Assembly: GCF_932526225.1 (NCBI RefSeq)
Contig: NC_064037.1
Coordinates: 3,056,996 to 3,120,995, forward strand
From: Nematostella vectensis
Lineage: Eukaryota; Cnidaria; Anthozoa; Actiniaria; Edwardsiidae
Reading direction: 5' to 3'
Length of the DNA: 64,000 bases
The notes beneath the pieces were generated by a model that did no database searches, was not told the DNA's origin, and saw nothing but the letters and a program-made list of their open reading frames with translations. Numbering within the stretch: position 1 is the first letter of the stretch; every line of letters begins with the position of its first letter. Below, piece by piece: positions 1 to 18,390 of the stretch. The position numbers were made by a program, and so were the translations under genes.

Positions 1-1500
1 TATGATTGATCCATTTTATGAAATCGCACAAAAAAACTATGAAAGCCTTTAGTCTATACAATTCACAGATCAATCATGTGTCAGTAACCAGTAACGTAGG
101 AGTAGGGTTCTTGACACACGAAAGGAATAAATGTGAAAATTGTGTGCCGATGCGGCTTTGTTCTTGTCGAACAGTGAATTAGCACCGAAGGCATGTCAAA
201 CAATCAGTGCCGCCCTACTGAATCGTCCTACTAAAATATCCTTTGCATTTTTACATCTAAGAAAATATTAGTTTCACTCAAATTTTTTGAGCTTCTGAGT
301 CGTTTGTCTAATTCGTGAGAAATGCTAATTATAAGATCACAACAATTATCTAAACCATAAAGGGGCGGATCTAGGGGGGTGGCCCCCTTATTTTCAGACA
401 AAGTCTGCCTCCCCCTTTTTTGAAACTTTTGCTTAGGCCCCCCTCTTTTAAACTTCGGGATTTGCCCCTGCCATCACTGTTTTCTCTTGCTATTAAACTC
501 GCGCATCAAACATATCCCTCAAAAACAAATCCTCTATGTCACAGCTTTAATAACCTCACAATCGGTAAAGCAGTAGATTAGCTTGAGCCAAACGCAAGCT
601 GAGAGAGCTACAGTAGTCGACAATTGATCTTTGCTTGCCTTTAAAAAACGAAGACGATGTAATGTCAGCAGCAACTATGACTGTTTTTCTTGCTGTTAAA
701 CTTGCACATCAAACAGGCCCCTTGAAAAAGAATCATCTTTATCTATGCTTTGATTTGTTATAAAGAACTTCGCAATCGGTTAAGCAGTTGATTAGCAAGC
801 GGAGAGAACCAAACAACTTACCACATTATTTTAATGTATACATGGCATACACTTCAACTAAAACCTCCTCGTTTCATTTGGCTTTCCAGGGGCATAGCCA
901 GAGAGGTGGCCTAGCCCCCCCACCCCCCCCCCCCTTTAGCAGCCAAAAATACAGTAAATGTATGAGACATTATCTAAATACAGGAGAAAATGCCTTGAAA
1001 GTCCCTTTTGCCCCCCCCCCCCCCCCCCCCCGTTAAAACTCCTGGCTACGCCACTGCTTTCGTATGAACGTTTTTTCAGCATTATTTGGTAGTTCTCCCT
1101 GCATTAAAGATTCAAACGAACAATGGCCAACATTCCTGCATAACAAAGGAAAACCACACCCACCAATCCTGTCGTACACTCAGCATTTTACATGCAAAAT
1201 CTGCGCATGCACTTCACTCAAACTATGAAAAAATTTCTGAAAAAACATGTGCGACGCTGTTAAGTTTCTTCCAGGCTGTACTGTATGAATCAGGCCTTAC
1301 ACTTTGTGCTCCTGCCTTGCCGAATCTAAATGTCTATTGTGTCTGAACAGATGCATTTGATGATGATTCTAACGTCCCACTAAATGTGTTGCGCTCAATA
1401 GGCAGTCAAAGTTGAACTCGGCATGGGAGAAGTGGGGAGTATGAATCTGGCCTTACATGCACAGAAATCCATGTTTAAATTCGTGAATTTGTTCCTGTAG
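1..1500. other. Upstream region of DPH1, no gene recognised
   Basis: I recognise no coding exon here. The first DPH1 exon should lie in this stretch or before the window, but no ATG exon with a matching donor phase is convincing. There is a diverged direct duplication of about 120 bp (near 478-600 and 681-800) sharing a core ending in an 'atcggt-aagcagt-gattagc' like string. A C-rich/G-rich segment near 364-455 and two long poly-C runs (917-934, 1013-1032) resemble pieces of short non-autonomous transposons. Confidence 0.4.
889..1058. mobile_element. Short inverted-repeat element (MITE-like) with poly-C core
   Basis: The left end reads 'aggggcatagccagagag' and the right end 'actcctggctacgccactg', whose reverse complement is a close match, giving terminal inverted repeats of about 17 bp around a poly-C core. 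No open frame of note lies inside. The family is unnamed here; the poly-C run may make its exact length unreliable. Confidence 0.45.
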
Positions 1501-7884
<6,384 letters not shown>

Positions 7885-8530
7885 GACCCAGAGAAGTGAT
7901 TTTAATTATATTATTCAATTGTACCCATCACTTTCAAGTGCTTCCTTGAAATCTCTTACACCCACAATAATCTCATAAAAATGGCTTAAAAATAACAGAA
8001 AAATCACGAGCAACTTGGGCAGCCTGTGGAATAATGGACAATATCCCTTCTTCACATATACCAATTTCAAATAAGGTTGTCATTGCAACTAGCGAATGGC
8101 AATTGCCTGAACTGGCAGTTCCAAGATCAATGGGTGTTTATGGGTAGTAATAATTTGTAATAACGAAGGGTGTAAATAAACTCAAGCAAAAGCATAACCA
8201 TATATTAATTACTTTTAAAGGATAATCATGTTTAATTATAATTTTATGAATTTGGAAGAAATATTTTGGGATCCATGGGACAACGTTTTATGAAACAGGT
8301 GTATATGTCACACCCATATACTATGCCCATATACTATATGCATATAAGGGTTTTTTTGAAGGGGCATTTTTTGTAGGTCCTGGCTCATGGGCCATAGCAG
8401 ACATAGGTAAACAGTATAGAACTGAGAATCATTTTTTTTTTAATTATCTCATCCAAAATAGCCAGAAGTCAATAGTATTAAAAGCGAACATTTGGGCCAT
8501 GCTACTGTATATATATACATTTCAATAAAT
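7885..8530. other. DPH1 3' untranslated region and spacer
   Basis: No gene is seen after the DPH1 stop. An AATAAA polyadenylation signal lies at 8175-8180, about 290 bp after the stop codon, a plausible 3' end. Around 8061-8160 there is a diverged partial copy of the inverted-repeat element seen intact at 37683-37921. Confidence 0.5.
8175..8180 (+). other. Polyadenylation signal AATAAA, probably for DPH1
   Basis: This is the canonical hexamer on the + strand about 290 bp downstream of the DPH1 stop and before the fold-back element. Use is inferred from position only. Confidence 0.45.
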
Positions 8531-8566
8531 AGTGTTGGTTTGAGAAAAATACAAACTACATAGGTT

Positions 8567-8607
8567 TCCCTACAGGCCTGTTTCGTGGTTGCCCACTCAT
8601 CAGGGGA
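8567..8607 (-). ncRNA. Hammerhead ribozyme, - strand copy
   Basis: This is the mirror copy in the left arm. Read on the - strand it has the same CTGATGA (8603 down to 8597), GCAA-capped stem II, GAAA and palindromic stem III as the + strand copy, with no base change in the core. Transcripts from either strand across the element would therefore each carry one ribozyme. Confidence 0.85.
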
Positions 8608-8934
8608 TTTAATGAGAATATTCCTACCATCGTATATATACTATTAACATTGAAATTTACATAATAATAGACTTATAGTTTTAGCTAAGGCGGTAAGAGG
8701 AACAATAGCGAGTTACATTAAATATGCGAGTTCTAATTGAACTGTTAATCCCGTCACCGTTAATTTTTCGCGCTATCAATTTTTCACACGTTCCGCACTG
8801 TTAGTTTCCGCCCCGCATATTTAATGTAACTCGCTATTGTTCCTCTTACCGCCTTAGCTAAAACTATAAGTCTATTATTATGTAAATTTCAATGTTAATA
8901 GTATATATACGATGGTAGGAATATTCTCATTAAA

Positions 8935-8975
8935 TCCCCTGATGAGTGGGCAACCACGAAACAGGCCTGTAGGGA
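8935..8975 (+). ncRNA. Hammerhead ribozyme, + strand copy
   Basis: The core is complete: CTGATGA at 8939-8945, stem II GTGG/CCAC (8946-8949 with 8954-8957) closed by a GCAA tetraloop, GAAA at 8958-8961, then stem III. In stem III A8961 pairs with T8970, C8962 with G8969 and A8963 with T8968, around a GGCC loop. The predicted cleavage is after A8971 (triplet GTA, which fits the NUH rule). Stem I is TCCC (8935-8938) with GGGA (8972-8975). The very short stem III is a 10-nt palindrome, ACAGGCCTGT, the layout known from hammerheads that act as dimers. Confidence 0.85.
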
Positions 8976-9706
8976 AACCTATGTAGTTTGTATTTTTCTC
9001 AAACCAACACTATACACCGCTCTACTTTCGAGTATTGAGCACTTTCTATGAAAGCCTCCAACCATCATTTTACATTTCAATAAATAAATAGTTAATTCTA
9101 AAAACATTATTATAATAATTGTCAGGGTTTGAATTTTGAATTCAAAGACAAATTAGCACAGGTATATCCAGGAGGTCGGGAGCTGGGGCTCTAGAGAAGA
9201 CTGCATTTGGGGATTTCAGCCTCCTGTACATTTATTCTGAATTTTGCCTAAAGAGATGGCCACCCCCCCCCAACAGTGTTTTGTGTCTTTATTGCTACAG
9301 TACCTGATATTGTAATATATGTTTGATTATAACAACTACAGTGATTAATTATCACATTATTATAAAACCTAGAAATCCACTATGATACCTTATTCTATAA
9401 CGTATCAAAACATTTATTATGTATTTCCAATTCAAATATACTACCATCCAAAAAAACATAAAAAATTGTTTAGCATTGCTCATTATTTTGCTTTTACCTG
9501 TTCTCCTATCAAGAACTTGCAAATTCTTATAATGTCTGTAAAGTTGCAAAACAACTTGTACTTGTAGTGAATCTTTTTTTGCATGGTAGTTTGATGCCAT
9601 GAATTGAGATTTGAAAATTATACTAGAATTAAGGAAAACTGTTAAGTTAACAAATATTGAATTTTTGTGTAGTTAAACTTTAACCTAACCCTAACCTTAA
9701 TGCATG

Positions 9707-11813
9707 CTACAGTTTCAACATTCTTCTAAATTCTTTGTGATTTCGTAATGCGGCCAATAACCCTTGGTCATTTGCAGGCTTTGAAGGGTCTGTATATATT
9801 ATATCGTCTCCTTTAAGTGTTGTCATTCTACCACCTAGAGCCCTCAAGATCGCATCTCCAGCACATATATCCCACTTCTTGATCTTAGTCACATGGACAT
9901 ATGCATCTGCACTGCCGTCAAACAGAGAGAGCACCTTGTACCCTGCACCTCCTGCAGGGATAACAACGGCCTTTCCACCAAATGCTTTCCTAGCCGTAGC
10001 ATTCACCTTTCCTGCATGAGATCTGGATATTATTATCCTTGGTGAGCTCATGTCAGACTTTGTAACAGACTCTTTAGAGTTCAGGTTTGAAGAGCTACCA
10101 TGACCATTCCAGGCCCAGAAAGATTTCTTTTGAAAGGGCTTGTGTATAACACCAGCCACTGGCTTGCCATTAACAACTATACAGACCATTGTGGTAACAA
10201 AGTGAAGAAGATTTTCAGTGTATTCTTTAGTTGCATCAAGTGGGTCAATCCACACCAAGACATTACTCACTGGGACATACTCATCTTCAATATTTTGAAG
10301 TTCATTGTTTAGTAATATTGTGGCCGAGGAAAGCTTTGGGGATGTGGTGTCTTCTGGAGCAGCTGAAGCCTCATGTTCTTCAGATACAACTTTCACGGAG
10401 GGAAAGGCTTTTCTGAAGCCATAAAACATGGCTCTGTGAGACTGGAGGTCTCCCTGAGTGACAGGGTCATTCACACCCTCCTTTGTTTTTCCCTTACTTT
10501 TTTCCTGTAAACACAACATATAAAAGCATCAGACATCATGGAACACAGAAAAATATGCTAAGAAATAATTAAATCAAAAATCATTCTAAGCTTGAGTATG
10601 TCAAGGTCAGTATGTCAAAACACTGGCCTGGCTTTTATACCCATTTTCAGTCATGTGTGCCTTGTGTTTTTCATTTCTGAGTTGTAACTGGTTTTTGGTG
10701 ATGGAAGTCATTTTGCAGTTACTGTACAGTGGCTGTTAGACCTTCAACCAATTAGATGACCCAGAAAAGCACGGGTGTAAAAAAGCAGACAAGAGATACA
10801 TTCATAAATGCACTACACTAATCTAACAACAAAGCAAAACTTTTGAAAATTTGAAACAATTTTAACATTTTAAAATTGCAGCCTTTGTGTTTATCTGTAT
10901 TTTCTCAGGGACGCTGGCTAGGAAGGCGATCCAATATGATGTCATTTTTGCTGTGATTGGTCTGAAGCGTTTACAGATTTAGCAATTCATGATTAAATCC
11001 AGACATCATCACACCATCATAAAAAAGCTGAAATGTTAGCTGTCAAATCGTACACGTAAACATTGATTCACTTGAGTACAGCAACTCTTCCTGTCTTCGT
11101 TTCTGTGACAACAATATCTCTACCTCACAAAGAATGTTTGTAGTAACGTGTAAATCACGAAAAAAGCAAATTCACTATCGAGAAGGTTTCACCCTAGAGG
11201 ATGTAAAGTTTAATAATTTATTCTAAAGCCAAAGTAAGGAATTGCGAAATCTATATAAAATAAACAAGGCACAAATTCCAGACATCAGAATGAACGAAGT
11301 GTCTAGATGCACGACAGTCGAATGGGGCTTTCTAATAGAAAATCGAAGAAACAAGTTAAAGTTAACCCTTAGAAAGCAGTACAATAACATTTTGAACTTA
11401 AGTTATACGGCGTCAGTTATATGCGCTTTATTGTTTTTCCTTGCATGCAATTTAACTTTGCAACCTGTTGATAAGCAAAGATTACAACGGTATGATTTTT
11501 AACAACGGTAATCATGTTACCTTACAAGACAAGCTATCAAATAATATAATAACCTCAACCTCGCATTAATTAGTCATATAAACTTAATATTTACCGAAAG
11601 ATTGTTTTGTTCGCGAACAGTTCGAACAGCGATTCCTCCATCTTCGGCAAGTTGTATCGATGCGGCTAAAAGCTGTTTTATGGACACCGATTCGCCGCTA
11701 TGGCCTGTTTCATTCCCGTCCGTAGTCAAATAATAGACTAGAGCCAAACCACAAAGTCCAACCACGATAAATCCAATAGGGGAAAGGCGGATTTTGGCCG
11801 AAAGCCCCATCAT
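9707..11813 (-). CDS. BPNT2: BPNT2 (IMPAD1), Golgi-resident 3'-phosphoadenosine 5'-phosphate phosphatase
   Basis: The enzyme hydrolyses PAP, the by-product of Golgi sulfotransferases, to AMP, supporting glycosaminoglycan sulfation. Two exons, 11595-11813 and 9707-10504 (joined in phase 0), give 338 residues; the human protein is 359. Residues about 11-30 form one hydrophobic signal anchor, as expected for a type II Golgi protein. Metal-binding signatures of the inositol monophosphatase superfamily are intact: SEEHE near 114-118, WIDPLDATKEYTE at 158-170 and WDICAGDAIL at 284-293. EKSKGKTKEG and IPAGGAGYK also match the human protein. Sequons NET (34) and NAT (242) are visible. The start is the first of two adjacent ATGs. 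It is divergent from DLGAP5, 384 bp apart. Confidence 0.95.
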
Positions 11814-12197
11814 AATGAGCCACGCTAAATGTATACCCGGCTTCGCATGGCTTCCAGGTAGTGAAAAAAGATTTAGATATTACAAAGATTTTCATTGGTT
11901 CAAAATTCAATATACAAACCCTCTTCTAATTGGTTCATCCCAAACACTTATAATAAACCAGCACTCGGTCTCACAACATTTTGATTGGTTCGTTAGATTT
12001 GAATGACCCAATCATTTTTCAAGTATCGTTTGGCGCTCACTGTTCGAAATCTAAGCAAAGCAAGGAAAGAAAGTTGTTACGATAGTGGTAGCATTTTTGC
12101 TCTAAATTTTTATATTTTTAAAGTCAATGTGATAGATTTTATTTTGTTTAACCGTTTAGAAACTTCGCTTACAAGATTTTGATTTTTTTGCGTCGCA
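11814..12197. promoter_or_regulatory. Divergent promoter between BPNT2 and DLGAP5 with CCAAT boxes and a CHR-like site
   Basis: Four CCAAT-box cores are present: ATTGG at 11894, 11929 and 11984, and CCAAT at 12008-12012, the NF-Y target. TTTGAA at 11998-12003, 9 bp from one of them, matches the CHR element. In animals CHR plus CCAAT boxes is the usual signature of G2/M genes controlled by DREAM/MuvB and NF-Y, which suits DLGAP5, a mitotic gene. Function is inferred from motif type and position; no expression information is available. Confidence 0.5.
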
Positions 12198-15100
12198 ATG
12201 GAGGAAAAAGTGGCACGTAAAAAGTACAACCATAACCATGCCTCGAATTGCAAGGGTGGCGAGAAAATGGGTCTCAGCAATCGGTTCGTACGAGCCATAA
12301 AAGCGGGTGAAGTGAGGAAGAAAACTAGATTGGATGAGTTTTCAAAGAGAAGAATGATGCCTCTTGGAGAAATCAATAAACACGACAACACGTTGGAGGA
12401 ATCGACACATCAAGAAATGAAACCGAAGAAAAGTGGAGAAGGTAGGCTCAAAGTGTGCTGAGAAGAAAGAATTTTAAGTAACCTATTTGGACATGTTCCA
12501 ATAACGGGGATTAACTCTTAAGGGACGGTCACAAGCTTTCTATTTATAAACAGTGTCGAGTTAAGCCCCATCTACACTAACAATTTTCAGTTGACAATTT
12601 TATTTGCTAGTGTGGAAAGGTGTAGATGGAGCAAAGATTGAAATTTTTATATGGCAACTAAAGTTGCTCAAAAGCTAGCAGGTTTGCTTTTTCTCGGCAA
12701 TTAAAAATTGTCACACATGAAAAATTGCTAGTGTAGATGCCAACAAATATAGTCAATTATATGTCAATTAAAAATTGGTATTGTAGATGGGGCTTTATGA
12801 ACTGGTCATTTGAAACCCCATCCACATGATCCCAGGGTTTTGACTGCAGGCAAAACCCAAACCAAAAACAATCCCAGAAGCCGGTTGTTATCCACCGAAT
12901 ACAGTCCCTGAAATATGGCCCTGAAGGCCTGAAAAGCAAATAATAGTAAAGAAACTGAGTTATTTGTTTGGCTTTTCTAATAAGATGCTTACAGTAGGTG
13001 CTACCCATCATGCCAACCCTTCCCACTTCCTCTGAACTTTATATCTTGAATAATTAATTAACAGGAGATGCACCGGCAGCTTCAAGAAAGGAGCGGCTAC
13101 AAAAATGGCTTGAAGAACGTGAGATGAAACGCAAAGCCGAGGCTGCAACTAAAACAAAGAAAGCATTTGTTGTAAGGCACATAGTGCATGATGATACCAA
13201 AGTGTTAAACAAAGCTCAAAAGACAACCAAGATGAAACCTTCAAAAGAAAATGTGCCTACAAGGCGCGTCACCCGTGCCTCTGCCAGACTGGCCAGCAAA
13301 CAAGAAAACATCCTGACAAATAAGAAACTAGCAAAAGAGAAGATTGAAAGAAAAGAAAATACTTTGCCTGGAGATAAAAAAGCAGTGAAATCTAACAATG
13401 GCTCTACAAAGCTTGCAAACAAACAGGAAAATATAGGGCCAAATAAGACCAAGCCAGATGCGAAAACACCCGCCAATGCCAATAAAGTAAGCAGAATGTT
13501 TCACAAAAGATGTGCTATTTTTACCATGTAATGTAAGCATATGGAGATTCAAAGTACACAATAGTGCTATTAATGATGTCCTTATTATTTGCCCTTTCAG
13601 CCAGGAAAAGAAATAACCAAACAGACTAAGACACTGGAGGAATCAGAAATAGGTACAGGTATGCTAGATACTGTATGTTTCTAATATTTAAGCTTTACCC
13701 CTTTAGCCTTTTATCAAAGCCCCCTGAAATCATTCCAAATACAAAAGTCATAATGCAAACTAAATGATCAAAGACAAATCTGGATACCCAAAGGTCTAAG
13801 TGAATAGAAAATCTTAATTTCTTACAAATTCATAAATAATTCCTTACCACACCAAACTGCAAATAAGGACAAGGCAAAGCTCAAGAAAAAAGAAACATAT
13901 AACATACATATACCTTTACCGCATCAGAAGCAAATGGGTTAATCAATAACACTATTATGTTTTTTTTTTAAATTTCAGATATAAGGGCTTCAGTGAAAGA
14001 GAAGGAAAAGAACAGAGATAAAACTCAAAGCATTGATTGTTCATCTATAGCACCTGACAATTTTACCTTCACTGCTCCTACAGGCGTAAGCTCATTCCTC
14101 CATTTATCCCAGAACTTTAAGTTCAAACCCTTGAGTCCTTCAAGTGCAGAGGGGTTCTTCTCAGGGATAGCTTGCCCTTCTCCTGAAAACCCCCGTGAGC
14201 TGATTACCAAGGAGAACTTTGCATTGGGTGGCACAGACTGGGTGAGCAAGCAAGCTGAAGCTGAGGCTGCCAACAAGGGAATTTCCACAGATACCAGTGA
14301 TATTCCTATGGAGACTGTTCAAACTACTGAAACAGCTCAAGACGCAAAAGAAGAGACTGAACCAGAAAAGGGAAGCTTGTATTTTAGGATGCTAGTAACA
14401 TCTGAAACAGACAAGCTGAACAAGCTTTGTGCATGTTGGGACAAAGTTTTGGAAGAGGAGGAGGAGTTGTCGGATGAGGGTAGGTTTGATTGAACAAAAC
14501 GCTTGCAAATTGGTGTTCACATTTGGTGTACACATCATACAAATCATGAAGCAACACAAAAATACTATGTGATTAGCAACTCCAGAATACCAGGCCATTT
14601 ATTCATACATCAAATGCCATCATGGTCTGTGATGTACTATGTAAATGAATATTTATAAAGAACAATGTATAAGATGACTTTCACCACAGTGCATACTAGT
14701 GCCATATTAAAACAATGAATATTTGATAAATGGGGAATATAGTGGAGAGACTATATGGCTGGCAGTATGTTTGCCTTTTACAATACTAATCTTTTCTGCT
14801 ACTACCGTGGCTGTAGTTTGCATGTATAATCAATGTAGTTGGCTTTGTATGAAGATTTTGAATTGATGGAGCTTTGACTTGCAGTGACTGGTAGTATCCG
14901 AACAGCCGTTGGTCAGGCACAGCTGCTTATTAGCCAGCGTTTCAAGCAGTTTTCTGGGCTTATTGATCTCAGCGAAGTAAGACATTCATATCTTAATTTA
15001 CTATCTTTCTAAGTGGTGGTAATTTTACTAGCAGTGTTATTATCAGTATGCCTTCATCTAATGCCCTATATTAATATAAATTAATGTACTGTGACTACGT

Positions 15101-18100
15101 CTGCATTATTATAGGCATAAGAAAACTCACCAATCATTTAAACATTTTTTTAGGATCCAACAGCCAAAAAGAAAGCTACGCCTTCAGACCTGCAAGGGTT
15201 CTGGGACATGATTTACTTCCAGGTAAAGTTACAAGCTGTACAGTGCTTCCACATATAATACACCATGGTCCATCCATTTCACAGTTACTTAGTCCCAAAG
15301 GTGTCCATCATATAGAGGTTCAACTTCCTTGCTGTCGCATAGGGACTCAATTCAATTACTGTACACACAAATAACCTATTCTGTCTGTTGTCTGTAATTC
15401 GTATAGGTTGAAGATGTCTACAACAAGATGGAGGCTTTGGAAAAGAGGAGGCAGAATAACTGGATTGAGGAAGCAAAGCCAGTAAAAAAGAAACTCAAAA
15501 GAGTCAAGCCTAAGGTAAACTCGATTCAGATGACAAGAGCTCTGGAGGTGAAGACATGTTCCCAATTTGCTTTGGTGTATTCAGGTAGCCAAACCAGATG
15601 AGGCCAAGGCAGCAGCACATGCAAAGTCTGCAGTTCAGGAGATGAGGGCTAAAATGAGAGCCAAGATGGCAGAAAACAAAAGGAAAGCAATGGAATCTCA
15701 AAAAGAGGTAGACTGTTTATTTACCAATCAACAAACCTGAAAAGAAATCAGACCTTTCTCTATATAACCTCTATATAACATACACAACTTCTATATAACA
15801 GATACTACCTATATATAACAGACACCCTCTGTATAACAGACTCTACATACCTCTATATAACAGACCCACCCTCTTATGTATGTAACAGATCCACCCTCTA
15901 CTGTATATAACAGGTCCACCCTCTACTGTATATAACAGATCCACCCTTGATATAACAGATCCACTCTCTATATAACAGATCCACTCTCTAAATGACGGAC
16001 ACACCTTTTGTACAACAGATCCATGCTTTATATAACAGACACAACCTCTATATAGCAGACACACTTTCTATATAACACATCCATCCTCTATATTACAGAT
16101 CCACTCTCTAAAGAACAGACACACCCCTTATATAACAGACACACCCGCTACATAACAGACACACTCTCTTTGACAATGGACCCTCTATATTAATAGACCC
16201 CCTGTTCTCATTCTCAGAGGAATCATGCTTCACTTTGGAAATATCATTTTGTCTTTATTCCAGGACTGCTCTTTCATCACTATCCTGACTCCTGTTAAAA
16301 ATAAAGCTACAGGTATGGTTCCCACTTGAGGTCCTAAGACTTAAATATTTATGAAGGGAAACTCACTGACCTTGAATAATTCTCTCAGCCAATGCAGTTG
16401 TGTTGACTCCTGTGCGCCGATCAGTTAGGAACACGCCCCTAAACAGGGTGGCCATGTCTAATGCCGTGCCAGTGGTGACCACGCCCAAGCTCAGCAGCAC
16501 CTCACCAGGACTCCGTCTCACCCCTGATGCCAGCAGCACCCTGGTCAGCACCCTGGTCCCAATAGAGCCAGACATGGCTGCTTCCCAGGAAGACAAAGCT
16601 AAGGTACAGTAAAACGTGGATATTTTTTTTTTTGCATACACTTATTCTTGCACACCGCTACCTTCTATCTTTATCGCCTAGTATTTTTTTTTTCACAAAG
16701 GTTATCTTGAATTATTTCAGCATGTTTTCTTAATTTTCGCCGTGTTGTTACACAATGTTTGATTCCTGTAAAGGCTTTATTGAAATGTTTTTTTTATAAG
16801 CTCTAATGTGATGCGTTGTTTTATGCATCTTCTGTGCTTTTCATAAATATGATATTGTAATGTCTGGCTCCCGTATGCCCAAGAGCGGGCCATAGCGGCG
16901 TGAAGTGTTCTAGGCAATTATTTTATAGGGGGTGACCCAATCTCTCTATGGTGCAAAATATTAGAATTGTTATTTGAGACATGAATCAGAACTGACAAGT
17001 ATGGTCTCCTTGCACAGGCTGTAACCAAGGACACGCCCTGTGCCATGGATGTTGAAGGGACCTCCAGTGAGGAAAGCACCTCTGATAATGTGTCTGACGA
17101 AAGCATGCCGACCACCGCCGGGAAGCGAAGCGCGCTAAGAAAGCCTGTGGGGAAAAGAACCAGAAAATCCTCCCGAGTTAGTTTTCAGACGCCGAGAGCA
17201 ATCCCTGAGTCTATAGCGGGTGGTACCCCCGGCCCTCTCGCCACACCTGGCGTGACAACAAAGTCACGCAATGCACTGACGCCCGTCGCCGTCTCCATTG
17301 ACATGTCAGAGGATATTGAGGGGACCCCTGTCGAACCTAAGGGTACCCCCCTTAGGCGTTCGTCACGAAAACGCCAACTGACCCCGTATCACTCTGGGAA
17401 GGGCAAAAGTCGACTTGGCGAGGACCATGCTGAAGAGTTGGTACCCGCAAAGCAAGCCGGTGCGCCTGCCCGTTACCCTGTCAACAGTGTGAGTGACAGC
17501 GACGACGAGGGAGCACGTGGGAAAGCGCTGTTGGGATCCACGGGACGAAGCGCCAAGAAAGAGGACAACATAGTCAGTATTGGCAACTTTGCAGCTCGGT
17601 TTTATCAAAACTAGTTTTCTCGCGACTAGGATTGCTGCTGTGTTCAATAGGCTGCGAACTCTCCGTCTGGCTTCCGTCATTTAAAATCCTTAAATCATTT
17701 CCATTGCCAAACACTGATATTGTTTTCAATTACGTTACCAAAACAATAAAGCGCAAAATGTGATTATGTAACTAGTTTGGACAGACGGAAGCCAGAAAAC
17801 AGCTGGAAACTATTGACGAGAGTTAGAAAAATATTTAAAAAAAAAACCTTCACGTTTTCATTGTTCTTCGTCTTTGCTTACCGTGGGGGGGGGGGGGGGG
17901 GGGTGGGTTACTCCCTTCGGGGAGGTATTCATGTTGATGCTGACATGTTCTTTATTCCCTACAGTTTTTGCCGGAAAAGTACCTGATGCCGTCCTCGACT
18001 GTTCAAAAGCCCAGCTTGTGGCTAGATGACAGTCTCGAAAGCCACGAGACTTCGAGCACACAAACCCTCACTCCGCGCGTCAACCTCGTAAAGCACGCGC

Positions 18101-18390
18101 ATGACACATGTGCAGTCACGCCTTCCGAGCAAAAAACACCAATGAAAACCACGCTTTTCGTCTCACCCCAGTCCCCTTCCCAGGCCGACCCGGCCCTAAT
18201 TACCGTCACGCCTGTGGAAAAGAGAATAACGCGAAGTCACGTGACGCCTCTGCTGGGGGCGCTGTCTCTCGGTACGACGCCCGACTCCGCCTCTGCGACT
18301 AGATGTGACTCGGTGTTCTTTGCCCCGTCTGACAGCGGTGCAAAACCTGTGCTGGATAATTTGATTTGCTTCTCACCACTTCTGGAGTAA
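12198..18390 (+). CDS. DLGAP5: DLGAP5 (HURP), mitotic spindle protein of the GKAP family
   Basis: HURP binds kinetochore microtubules, acts downstream of Ran and Aurora A, and stabilises the spindle. Twelve exons join in frame: 12198-12441, 13065-13486, 13601-13658, 13979-14479, 14885-14976, 15154-15222, 15407-15514, 15585-15707, 16264-16312, 16389-16603, 17018-17572 and 17965-18390, giving 953 residues (human 846). The GKAP core is at about residues 373-485: FRMLVTSETDKLNKLCACWD, IRTAVGQAQLL, QRFKQFSGLID, then GFWDMIYFQVEDV. The basic N-terminus has RLQKWLEEREMKRK. Three KEN motifs (in exons 2 and 4) are possible APC/C degrons, and ILTPVKN, VLTPVRR, GTPLRRS and similar are CDK-type sites. 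The end, NLICFSPLLE, mirrors human NLITFSPLQ. Exon 3 has two donors 6 bp apart (13653 and 13659). Reading through the exon 11 donor would stop at 17614. It could only be confused with another GKAP paralogue, but synaptic DLGAP1-4 features are absent. Confidence 0.92.
12564..12794. mobile_element. 231-bp MITE in DLGAP5 intron 1 (PIF/Harbinger-like)
   Basis: Termini AGCCCCATCTACA and its inverted copy TGTAGATGGGGCT bound the element, and TTA flanks both sides (12561-12563, 12795-12797). A 3-bp TTA/TAA duplication is typical of PIF/Harbinger transposons. There is no coding content. Inner repeats of 'aattgtc/gacaatt' type add further self-pairing. Confidence 0.6.
15725..16200 (+). repeat. Tandem repeat, about 18-20 bp unit, in DLGAP5 intron 8
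   Basis: Degenerate copies of a unit like 'ctctatataacagacacac' run through most of the intron between exons 8 and 9 (15708-16263). The array alternates 'agatccac' and 'agacacac' versions. No coding role is seen. Confidence 0.75.

Larger units (their letters stand above)
8531..9070. mobile_element. Fold-back element with hammerhead ribozymes (Penelope-like, non-autonomous)
   Basis: Two essentially perfect 199-bp inverted arms (8530-8728 and 8814-9012) surround an 85-bp spacer, followed by a 58-bp right tail. A 15-bp direct repeat, tacatttcaataaat, flanks the unit at 8516-8530 and 9071-9085, so it is a clean insertion. Each arm contains a hammerhead ribozyme core in opposite orientation. Hammerhead motifs in terminal repeats are established for Penelope-like retroelements and their short derivatives, so I assign it there. 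No reverse transcriptase is present; it must be mobilised in trans. It lies between the convergent DPH1 and BPNT2 genes. Confidence 0.75.

Noticed and set aside
1086-1346. 86-codon + strand frame as the missing first exon of DPH1
   Set aside because: It does not resemble the DPH1 N-terminus and has no donor in the phase needed by the exon at 1501.
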